From Flavobacteriales bacterium (lineage in GTDB: Bacteria > Bacteroidota > Bacteroidia > Flavobacteriales > Flavobacteriaceae), in contig SGZF01000001.1 of NCBI GenBank assembly GCA_004213645.1, positions 1-64,000 on the forward strand: a DNA stretch of 64,000 bases, read 5' to 3'. A program made the translations under genes and the position numbers. Numbering within the stretch: the stretch's first letter is position 1; each line of letters begins with the position of its first letter. Below are positions 17,642-25,737 of the stretch, one piece after another. A model generated the notes under the pieces. That model was given only the letters and a program-made list of their open reading frames with translations, did no database searches and was not told the origin of the DNA.

Positions 17642-19230
17642 TTGTAAAATTCAACAGTTCCTTCCCAATCTGGATCGGCTTTTCCAATCCATTTGTTGTT
17701 GATTGAATCTAATGCAATTGCATGAACTCTTCCAAAGTAACCTTTTTCTCTAATTCTTTCTATATTAATTGAATCTGGATAAACCTCATAATCATTATAT
17801 CTATTTAAACCTATATGACTCTCAATATATATTGGACTTTCATATTTATATACTCTGGGCAGAAATACAGATTCACTTAGAGAAAAGTTTTGTTTTAAAT
17901 ATCTGTATGCTACTTGATTAATTGCTATGGGGATCTTATTACCCCCGGCTGCTCCAAGAGCAAGAACTACTCTATCATTACTAGTAAAAATAGTTGGAGA
18001 AATATGAGAGGAAGCTCTATCACCTGGTTTATCCTCACCCAGATATCCGCCAAGATATGGTCCCATAGTTACATTATATAAGAATCCTAAACCTTTTGTT
18101 GCTACTTTAGAACCCATCTTAGGCCCAAGAGTTTGAGTAAGAGAAACCACGTTTCCATATTTATCTGAAGTTGTTAAATGAGCAGTATGACCTTGGGCAA
18201 TGTCAGCAATATTAAAGTTATGTAAATTGTTGTATGCCATTTCAGTATTATTTTCGATGGAAGAGGCAATCTGAACTGCTCTTTCTATTGAAAGAATACT
18301 ATTTAGAGAATCAACATCTTTTTGAAATGGTCTGTATTTATATGCTTCTTCAATTGCACTTGAGATCTTCAGAGTCCAATCTCTTTCATTTGTAATTTTT
18401 AATTGATCAAAAATCTGAATCATCTGGACTGTAATAGATCCATAAGATGGAAGATTCAGTGTATGGATATTATAACCATTAAATTTACCAACTAAAACTT
18501 CAGACTTTTTAGCAGTGTAATTTTTTAAATCATCTTTTGATATAAATCCACCATTTTTTTGAATATCACTGACAATTTTATCTGCAATTTCCCCTTCATA
18601 AAAACCTTTTTTTCCATTTTCTGAGATAACTTTTAATGTATTTGCTAAATCTTTTTGAATTAATCTATCACCTATTTGAAATGATTCACCACTCGAGTTT
18701 AAAAAGTATGTTCTTGTTCCTTCATATAAATTAATTTTTTCTTTCTCACTTTGTTGTCTTATAACTTCTCCCGGGAGCAAAATATATCCTTTATTTGCAA
18801 CACTTATTGAAGGTTCCATCACAGTCTTAAGATCTAAAACCCCATTTTCTTCATGAAGTTTAATTAACCCTGCAACAACACCTGGGATTCCAATAGTCTC
18901 ATATCCATAACTTGGTAGGTTATTATCCTCGTTACTAAAATTTTTAGGTATCTGAGTAGTTGCATCAATTCCCAGTATATCACCTTTTGCTTGTTTATAT
19001 ATAACCTGCAATCTTCCCCCTATTCCGCTCATACTAGGCTCAACAACTGATAGAGTAAATGCTGCTGCAACAGCAGCATCAAATGCATTTCCACCTTTAG
19101 AATAGATTATTTTTCCTGCATTAGATGCAATAGGATGGGGTGAAGAAATTAAACTATTTGAATAAATAGAATCATCATTACAAGCAATTATTCCAAGTGA
19201 GAGAAATACTACAAATATTTTTTTAATCAT
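17638..19230 (-). CDS. Gamma-glutamyltransferase-family Ntn hydrolase, lipoprotein
   Basis: The track start is a TTG; the ATG at 19230 gives 'MIKKIFVVFLSLGIIAC', a lipoprotein signal (Cys17), hence 530 residues. The self-cleaving site is visible as 'GHTAHLTTSDKYGNVVSLT', with Thr349 the expected nucleophile, and 'RASSHISPTIF' plus 'LGAAGGNKIP' match the oxyanion and substrate loops. The segment equivalent to the E. coli 'DFREMAP' loop reads 'IDATTQIPKNF', so the arginine that normally binds the gamma-glutamyl carboxylate seems absent. The substrate may therefore be another amide. It sits between SusCD2 (terminator between) and the coupled regulator. Confidence 0.88.
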   Translation of the reverse strand: MIKKIFVVFLSLGIIACNDDSIYSNSLISSPHPIASNAGKIIYSKGGNAFDAAVAAAFTLSVVEPSMSGIGGRLQVIYKQAKGDILGIDATTQIPKNFSNEDNNLPSYGYETIGIPGVVAGLIKLHEENGVLDLKTVMEPSISVANKGYILLPGEVIRQQSEKEKINLYEGTRTYFLNSSGESFQIGDRLIQKDLANTLKVISENGKKGFYEGEIADKIVSDIQKNGGFISKDDLKNYTAKKSEVLVGKFNGYNIHTLNLPSYGSITVQMIQIFDQLKITNERDWTLKISSAIEEAYKYRPFQKDVDSLNSILSIERAVQIASSIENNTEMAYNNLHNFNIADIAQGHTAHLTTSDKYGNVVSLTQTLGPKMGSKVATKGLGFLYNVTMGPYLGGYLGEDKPGDRASSHISPTIFTSNDRVVLALGAAGGNKIPIAINQVAYRYLKQNFSLSESVFLPRVYKYESPIYIESHIGLNRYNDYEVYPDSINIERIREKGYFGRVHAIALDSINNKWIGKADPDWEGTVEFYK

Positions 19231-19237
19231 AACCAAT

Positions 19238-19272
19238 AAAAAAAGGTTTGTAAAAATTACAAACCTTTTTTA
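19238..19272 (-). terminator. Terminator after susD2
   Basis: AAAAAAGGTTTGTAA and TTACAAACCTTTTTT form 15-bp arms around a short loop, 26 bp after the SusD2 stop. The A tract on the left gives the T tract on the minus strand. It separates the SusCD2 operon from the GGT-regulator pair. Confidence 0.85.
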
Positions 19273-19297
19273 AAAGTATTACTTTTTTTGAAATGTA

Positions 19298-20722
19298 TTA
19301 TTGATTCACTTGTGTTTTAGTGAAAATTCCAGGATCATCAGCTGGAGCATTTGAATTAGAATTTAACTCATTTGCAGACCATGGCATTCTCTCCGGGTAA
19401 GGAGCTCCAGGACCATCAACTAAAACAAAAGGAACAGAATATGCGGCATCTGAAGCTCTTAATCTTCTAGCATCATTAAAAGGAATATGCATTCCAAATC
19501 CTGAGACATATCTTTCCTCTATAACTTCTCTTAGAAAGGCTGTTTTTGCATCAACGCCGTCTTGATTCTCAACTCCTCCTGAATTAAAGTCTGAAGCTAC
19601 ATAAGCTTCATACTTATATGGCTTTGAAGAGTGATTACCATTAATATTACCTCCTGAATTTAACCAAGCTCTCACATTATTAAGATGCGGTAACCCGTCA
19701 GCTACTCCACCTTGTCTTGCTTTTGCTTCAGCAAGGATTAACTCATTTTCAAAATATGTAACCATATTTTGAGGCTCATCCTCTGAAATAATACCAGTAT
19801 TTGCAGAACCACTATTGTTGTTTATTATATAATAGTTATATCTAGCTGTTTCATCAGTTTTAGAATTATTTCTGTTAATTGAATTTGAACTATTTAATAA
19901 TTGTAATAAATAGCTCTCAGTATCACCTACTTTATTTCCAAGATCACCTGACCTTGAACCATTTAGAATTGTAGCAAAAAGATTAACATCCCCACTATTT
20001 TGAGATGCTGGTGGGTTAAATTTCATATCACCAGATGCAGAACTAATTCCATTGTTAGCAGCTGAAGCCGCAGCACTATAGTTCTTTTGATGAAGATTAA
20101 AACGAGCTATTAAAGTATATGCAGCTTCAATCCATTTATTTTTGTCACCTCCAAAATAAATATCTTGTGATAAACTACCTCCAGAAGAAGATTGTAATGT
20201 AGAAATTCCAGAATTCAACTTTTGAATTGCTGAAGTGTAAACTGAAACTTGAGAATCAAAAACTGGATCTTCAATCTCTGGATTACCTGCCTCACCATAC
20301 GGAATATCTCCCCAAAGTGATGCAGCCGTTCCAAATGCATGACCTTCGATTATCTGAGAAATTCCAACAAGTAATGTATTTGATGAGTTTTCCTGAATTT
20401 GTCTCATATTGCTTAAAACTCCAACATAAAGTGCATTCCATTCACTATTTGACTCAACTGTTGATAAGCTATATCCATAGATATTAGCATATAAGGATGT
20501 AAAGCCAATTAATTGACCTGAATACATACCACTAATTCTATTTAAGTGTCCAAGTTGCATCTGAATATTAGCCAACTGAGAACCTGTTAAAAATAATCTA
20601 TCCTCAACATCTGAAATTAAGATATCATTTGGATTTGAATTAATGTCATCATTTAAATCCTCACATGAAAATGAGAAAATTAAAATGATTGCTAAAATTG
20701 ATTTTGTAAATAATTTTTTCAT
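19298..20722 (-). CDS. SusD/RagB family nutrient-binding lipoprotein (SusD2)
   Basis: A 474-residue SusD-like lipoprotein of the SusD-like_2 type. The signal peptide ends at 'SFSC' (Cys20) followed by acidic 'EDLNDD'. 'MVTYFENELILAEAKARQGG' and 'VSGFGMHIPFNDARRLRAS' are characteristic C-terminal TPR strings, and the tail has 'YPERMPWSANELNSN'. It follows susC2 by 2 bp, so it is an operon partner. It is shorter than SusD1 and only distantly similar, so the two pairs probably take different ligands. Confidence 0.93.
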   Translation of the reverse strand: MKKLFTKSILAIILIFSFSCEDLNDDINSNPNDILISDVEDRLFLTGSQLANIQMQLGHLNRISGMYSGQLIGFTSLYANIYGYSLSTVESNSEWNALYVGVLSNMRQIQENSSNTLLVGISQIIEGHAFGTAASLWGDIPYGEAGNPEIEDPVFDSQVSVYTSAIQKLNSGISTLQSSSGGSLSQDIYFGGDKNKWIEAAYTLIARFNLHQKNYSAAASAANNGISSASGDMKFNPPASQNSGDVNLFATILNGSRSGDLGNKVGDTESYLLQLLNSSNSINRNNSKTDETARYNYYIINNNSGSANTGIISEDEPQNMVTYFENELILAEAKARQGGVADGLPHLNNVRAWLNSGGNINGNHSSKPYKYEAYVASDFNSGGVENQDGVDAKTAFLREVIEERYVSGFGMHIPFNDARRLRASDAAYSVPFVLVDGPGAPYPERMPWSANELNSNSNAPADDPGIFTKTQVNQ

Positions 20723-20724
20723 TT

Positions 20725-23700
20725 TTAATAATTTATAGTTAGACTAAACAGAAAACCTTTTGTCTGTGGATTTGTAAAATATTCAACCCCTTGAGCAGTA
20801 CTTACTCCAATTGTATTAATTTCAGGATCAAGACCCTCAACTTTATTAATGTTAATTAGATCTCTACCGCTAAACGATAGCATAACATCACTAAGTCCAA
20901 TCTTTTTTATGGATGGAGAATCCAAGACATAACTTAAAGTAATATCTCTAAGCTTCGTCCAAGTTGCGTCTACTACGGCAAAGTTATAAGCTTGGTTATC
21001 ACCAAAACCTCCTCCAATACCTGTTCTATACCAACTCTCATCAAGAAGTACAGGTCCACCTCCAAAATCTCTAACCCTACCTCTTACTGTTGTACCAGCT
21101 GCAATTGTATTACCTGCATAATTAACAAGGTTTTGGTCAAGAGTCATTCTGTTAGCTGTTTCTTGATTAGTTCCAAACCTGTTAAGTACCCATAGTGTTC
21201 TTGGAGAAAATAATCCTCCCTCTGAGTGTTCAAGAACAGCATTAAGTCTCCAATTTTTATATCTCATATTAAGAGAAACTCCTCCTCTCCAGTCAGGATT
21301 AGGATCACCTAAAACTTCAGGACTTGAGGTTATTTGAGGGAATCCATCAGAATTTAAGATAAAACTTCCATCAGGATTCTTTTGAGAGGATGTCCCATAT
21401 AATGCACCAAGTGGATATCCAACAACAGCTCTTGAACTAACAGAAGCTCCTGGGGATAAATTAATCGACTCAGTTCCATACAAGTCTGTAACCTCATTCT
21501 CATTTGTTGACCAATTTATAGAAGTAGATAAACCAAAATCAGATGTATTTACAAAATCATATCCCATATCAATTTCTATACCATTATTAGTCATTTCTCC
21601 ATAATTACCATATTGTGTTGAAAAACCAGTTGATGGAGAAAGTGTTACATCTAAAAGTATTCCTTCAATTATGTTATCATAATATGTTACTCCTAATGAT
21701 AGTTTGTCATCAAAAAATCTGAAGTCACCACCAATTTCCCATTCAGTTTTAATTTCAGGCTCCAGGTTTGGATTACCTAAATTGTTGTCTAATCTAAAAC
21801 CTCCTCCAAATAAGTTACTATCTAAAGGATCACTGTAAGTAGAATATCCAAATCCACCCTCAGCTAAAGTTTCAAATTTATGAGCAGATGGCTGAACACC
21901 TACCTGACCCCATGAAGCTCTTAGTTTTGCAAAAGACATATTATCAGATTCAATTACATTTTCTGTTAAAACCCATGCTGCATCTGCTGCAGGATAAAAG
22001 AATGTCCCGCTAATTGTCGAAGATGCCTCTAGTGCTCCTGAAACGTTAAGGAACAATTCATCATTTACATCAAAATTAAGAACACCATATCCTCTATTAG
22101 ATCTTCTGAAAGTTCGGAAGTTATCAAATGAAGATGCTTCAGCAGAAGTGTTTAAAGCTACAGTTTGCTTACTAGAATTAACTAAAAATCCTGTAATGTT
22201 ACCCGATATACGATTATATTTTCTATCAAAATAACTCCAACCTGCAGTTGCTGTTAAATTTACCATATCTCCTAGTTCAAATGTTGCTTTACCAATTAAA
22301 TCCATAGAAGAAACTCGAACATCAATAACATCCTCTTGAAACTGACCGTTAGCTCTTGAGCTGGCATCTCCAACTGGAAAGAAATATGTTCTTTTATCAT
22401 CAGTTACATCAACATTACCTCTTGCTATAATTGTAAAATTATTAGCCGGCTTAATAGTTAACTGAGGAGTAACTGTAACTCTATTAACTTTAGTGTTTGA
22501 AGTTTGCTCATTTACAGTCCATAAAGGATTTGTATATCCTTGGTTTTGACTTTGACCAATTTGTCTTCTATAAGATCTACCTCTATTAATAAATTCATTA
22601 CCACTAGAATCAAAGTATGAACCTTTATAATCCCTTCCATCAAAATCTGGTGGTGTTCTCAAATAACCCAACATCAACCCTGAAGTATTTGAACTTTGTT
22701 GAATTCTGTTAGAGTCTGTAAATGTATATGCCATTTTACTAGAAAGAGTAATTTTATCGTTCAATTTAGCTTCATAATTTAATCTTGCATTAGTTCTATC
22801 ATAAGAAGCATTTCTTATCACACCATCTTGAGATAGATTTCCTAAGCTGAAGAAATAGTTACTGTTTTCACCACCACCACTTATTGTTAAGTCATTTTGA
22901 AGAGCATTTCCAGTTCCAAAAATTGAGTTAAAGTTTTCTTCAACAAATGTTTGTGTAGAGTTTTTATCATCAACTCGTTGATACTCTTTACCATTTTCAG
23001 CTACAAAATATGCACCAGCTCTGTATGTATCAGAACCACCTGATCTTCCAGGAATGTAGTCCCCCCATGATTCTACTTTAGTATCACTAAAGACTCCATT
23101 TTGTCCTTGACCGTATGTATCTTGCAGAGGAATTCTCTCAGAAATTTCGTCAAAAGAATAACTTGACTTGAAAGATATTTTTGCTTCTCCTCTTTGCCCT
23201 TTCTTTGTTGTAATAACAACAACACCATTTGCAGCCCTACTACCATATAAAGAAGCAGCAGAAGCACCTTTGAGAACGTTAACGGATTCTATATCATTTG
23301 GATTTAAATCATTCAAACGTGATCCTTGAGACACACCTCCATTAGAACCTGTAATACTGTTACCTCCTGCGTAAGAAGTAGTGTTATCTAGTGGAACACC
23401 ATCCACTATAATAAGTGGCTGAATAGATCCATCAATAGTATTGGCACCACGAATTCTAATTGCACTTCCAGCTCCTGGATCACCATTAGATCTAGTAATT
23501 CTTACACCTGAAGCTTTTCCGCTTAAGGCATTTACAACTGTAGGCTCAGCTGATCTAATAACCGCATCGCTGTCAATAACAGAAGATGTAGAACCTTGCT
23601 GATCTCTAATAGCAGCAAACCCAAGAGCAGTTACTACTACCTCTTCAAGTTCATTGTCAAGTTGTAAAGAAATATTTATGCTACTTTGGCCAGAAACTGT

Positions 23701-23934
23701 AATATATTCAGTCGTGTAACCAATATAACTTATTGCAAGGACTTCGCCTTGATTAACGGTAATTTCAAAATTTCCATCAAAATCCGTCGAGACCCCTGTG
23801 TTAGTATCCTCAATGATAACGTTTGCACCTGGAAGAGGTACACCATTTTCATCAGTTATAACACCATTTACAGAGCCTTGACTAAAAGACAGTAATGTAA
23901 ATAGTAAAAATACTGTTGTTAGTATCTTTTTCAT
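20725..23934 (-). CDS. SusC/RagA family TonB-linked outer membrane protein (SusC2)
   Basis: A 1069-residue TonB-dependent transporter with a signal peptide, an N-terminal carboxypeptidase-regulatory-like domain ('GVPLPGANVIIEDTNTGVS'), plug motifs 'IIVDGVPLDN' and 'VLKGASAASLYGSRAANGV', and a barrel ending in 'TKGFLFSLTINY'. The layout equals SusC1 but the barrel sequences differ widely. It begins the SusCD2 operon. A 200-bp upstream gap with palindromes separates it from the M20 amidohydrolase gene on the same strand. Confidence 0.97.
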   Translation of the reverse strand: MKKILTTVFLLFTLLSFSQGSVNGVITDENGVPLPGANVIIEDTNTGVSTDFDGNFEITVNQGEVLAISYIGYTTEYITVSGQSSINISLQLDNELEEVVVTALGFAAIRDQQGSTSSVIDSDAVIRSAEPTVVNALSGKASGVRITRSNGDPGAGSAIRIRGANTIDGSIQPLIIVDGVPLDNTTSYAGGNSITGSNGGVSQGSRLNDLNPNDIESVNVLKGASAASLYGSRAANGVVVITTKKGQRGEAKISFKSSYSFDEISERIPLQDTYGQGQNGVFSDTKVESWGDYIPGRSGGSDTYRAGAYFVAENGKEYQRVDDKNSTQTFVEENFNSIFGTGNALQNDLTISGGGENSNYFFSLGNLSQDGVIRNASYDRTNARLNYEAKLNDKITLSSKMAYTFTDSNRIQQSSNTSGLMLGYLRTPPDFDGRDYKGSYFDSSGNEFINRGRSYRRQIGQSQNQGYTNPLWTVNEQTSNTKVNRVTVTPQLTIKPANNFTIIARGNVDVTDDKRTYFFPVGDASSRANGQFQEDVIDVRVSSMDLIGKATFELGDMVNLTATAGWSYFDRKYNRISGNITGFLVNSSKQTVALNTSAEASSFDNFRTFRRSNRGYGVLNFDVNDELFLNVSGALEASSTISGTFFYPAADAAWVLTENVIESDNMSFAKLRASWGQVGVQPSAHKFETLAEGGFGYSTYSDPLDSNLFGGGFRLDNNLGNPNLEPEIKTEWEIGGDFRFFDDKLSLGVTYYDNIIEGILLDVTLSPSTGFSTQYGNYGEMTNNGIEIDMGYDFVNTSDFGLSTSINWSTNENEVTDLYGTESINLSPGASVSSRAVVGYPLGALYGTSSQKNPDGSFILNSDGFPQITSSPEVLGDPNPDWRGGVSLNMRYKNWRLNAVLEHSEGGLFSPRTLWVLNRFGTNQETANRMTLDQNLVNYAGNTIAAGTTVRGRVRDFGGGPVLLDESWYRTGIGGGFGDNQAYNFAVVDATWTKLRDITLSYVLDSPSIKKIGLSDVMLSFSGRDLININKVEGLDPEINTIGVSTAQGVEYFTNPQTKGFLFSLTINY

Positions 23935-24046
23935 ATTTATGTTAATTTTATGTTAACTAATTTATGAATTATTCTCAAAAAACAATGCTTATAACTGAGA
24001 AAATTTATCATATAATACTCCTCTTTATGAGAAGTTAACAATTTGA

Positions 24047-24062
24047 AAACTTTACAAAGTTT
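24047..24062. promoter_or_regulatory. Candidate operator palindrome upstream of susC2
   Basis: AAACTTTACAAAGTTT has 7-bp perfect arms around a 2-bp centre, 113 bp before the susC2 start in the longest non-coding gap of the window (23935-24134). The same gap also holds two AGTAGATT copies 16 bp apart (24077, 24093), bracketed by AATTGAA and TTCAATT. This could be a regulator site or, for the outer repeat, a weak terminator of the amidohydrolase gene. Confidence 0.35.
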
Positions 24063-24134
24063 ATTTAAAATTGAAAAGTAGATTTACTAAATAGTAGATT
24101 CAATTATGAATAAATGAACAACTATAGAAAAAAT

Positions 24135-25727
24135 TTAATCATCTTTAATAACAGGATATTTAACTCCAAGTTGATCTAAATATGTATCATACTTAGTTTC
24201 ATCAAAGTAGAATTCCTTTAATTTATTCTTATATCTCTCCATTATATCTACATTTAAATATGTAGCAGGAGGATCATTTTCAGAAATCATAGGTTTATAC
24301 TCAGTTTCTTTTTTCTGAATATTTTCAAAGTAATTCTTTGCCTCATCTAGTTTCTCGGGCTTTAAGAGAAAATCTAATACCGTCATAGCAACAACTTTAG
24401 CTCCAGCATTTGCACCTTTGTGAGCTATTGGAGTTGCCATAGAAATTGCATTTGACCAATGATGTCCTTGCAGTCCTGGGATATTTGATGGAAATCTAAG
24501 TGTAACTGTTGGTACTTTCCATGATATATCACCAATATCATCTGAACCTCCACTTATATTATATGGAAGAGGAGCCCCTATTTTATTAAGTTTAGTTGCA
24601 AGACCATTAGTATTCCTTGAATTAACTTCTTTTTGAACTGCAACAGCAAGCTTTTGATCATCCTCTGACCATTCTGGAAGACCAATTGTTTGAATATTTT
24701 CATACATCTCCTCAGCTATAACTTTGTTAAAATGTCTTGGCCATGCAGTTCCAATTATTTTTGAGGTAAAGTTAGTATCAGTCATTAAAGCAGCTCCTTC
24801 AGCAATTTTATTAGCTTTTTCATAATTTTCCATTATACCTTCATATGTTATGTTTCTTATGTAAAACCATATTGAAGCTTTAGAAGGAACAACGTTTGGT
24901 TGGTCTCCTGCATCTGTAAAAATTGAGTGAGATCTTTGATCTGGATGCAAATGTTCTCTTCTGTAATTCCATCCTATATTCATCAATTCAGCAGCATCAA
25001 GAGCACTTCTTCCTCTCCAAGGTGCAGCTGCAGAATGAGCCGTTTCTCCCTCAAATGTATATTCAACAGAAATCAATCCAGTTCCTGTTGCCTTACCCCA
25101 TGAAACAGATAAGTTACTACTTACATGGGTAAAAATACACAAGTCAACATCATCAAAATAACCATCTCTTACATACCAAGCTTTAGTTCCAATTTGTTCT
25201 TCTGCAACTCCTGGCCACAAAACTAACTTACCAGCTATGTTATTTTCTTCCATAATTTTTTTAACAGATAGTGCAGCTGTAATGACAACAGGAAGGCCTG
25301 AATTATGACCCTCTCCATGTCCTGGCGCACCTTCTACCATTGGTTTATGATATGCAACACCTGGGTATTGAGATGCTACTGGAATTCCATCAATATCACT
25401 ACCTAAGGCTATAGTAGGACCACCTTCACCATTTGACCAAGAAGCAAGCCATGCAGTTGGAATATCTGAGATAGCATATTCAATTTCAAATCCATTTTCT
25501 TCAAGTATTGAAGTTAAATATTTTGAAGTCTCAAACTCTTGAAATCCGAGTTCAGCAAAGCTAAACACTTTGTCTACCATTACCTGTGTAGCCTTTTTAT
25601 CATCCTCAACCATCTGAGATACTTGAGTCTTAAGATTATTTATTTTTCTTTTTGAATATTGTGATTGAAGATTTAAAAATGAACCTAAAACAATCAAAAC
25701 GGTAATTATTCTTTTTGAATTTCTCAT
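24135..25727 (-). CDS. M20 family amidohydrolase, AbgB-like, exported
   Basis: A 530-residue M20 metallo-amidohydrolase. A signal peptide ('IITVLIVLGSFLNLQSQ') places it in the periplasm. 'GSDIDGIPVASQ', 'GHGEGHNSGLPVV', 'WPGVAEEQIGTKAWYV' and 'NISGGSDDIGDISWKVPTV' correspond to the AbgB subtype (p-aminobenzoyl-glutamate hydrolase subunit B), with metal ligands of the M20 site retained (Asp, His and the EE pair). Members cut N-acyl amino acids or small amides. It starts 10 bp after the NagB/PIG-L gene, so both are one transcript. The natural substrate here is unknown. Confidence 0.9.
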   Translation of the reverse strand: MRNSKRIITVLIVLGSFLNLQSQYSKRKINNLKTQVSQMVEDDKKATQVMVDKVFSFAELGFQEFETSKYLTSILEENGFEIEYAISDIPTAWLASWSNGEGGPTIALGSDIDGIPVASQYPGVAYHKPMVEGAPGHGEGHNSGLPVVITAALSVKKIMEENNIAGKLVLWPGVAEEQIGTKAWYVRDGYFDDVDLCIFTHVSSNLSVSWGKATGTGLISVEYTFEGETAHSAAAPWRGRSALDAAELMNIGWNYRREHLHPDQRSHSIFTDAGDQPNVVPSKASIWFYIRNITYEGIMENYEKANKIAEGAALMTDTNFTSKIIGTAWPRHFNKVIAEEMYENIQTIGLPEWSEDDQKLAVAVQKEVNSRNTNGLATKLNKIGAPLPYNISGGSDDIGDISWKVPTVTLRFPSNIPGLQGHHWSNAISMATPIAHKGANAGAKVVAMTVLDFLLKPEKLDEAKNYFENIQKKETEYKPMISENDPPATYLNVDIMERYKNKLKEFYFDETKYDTYLDQLGVKYPVIKDD

Positions 25728-25737
25728 AATTATAAAG

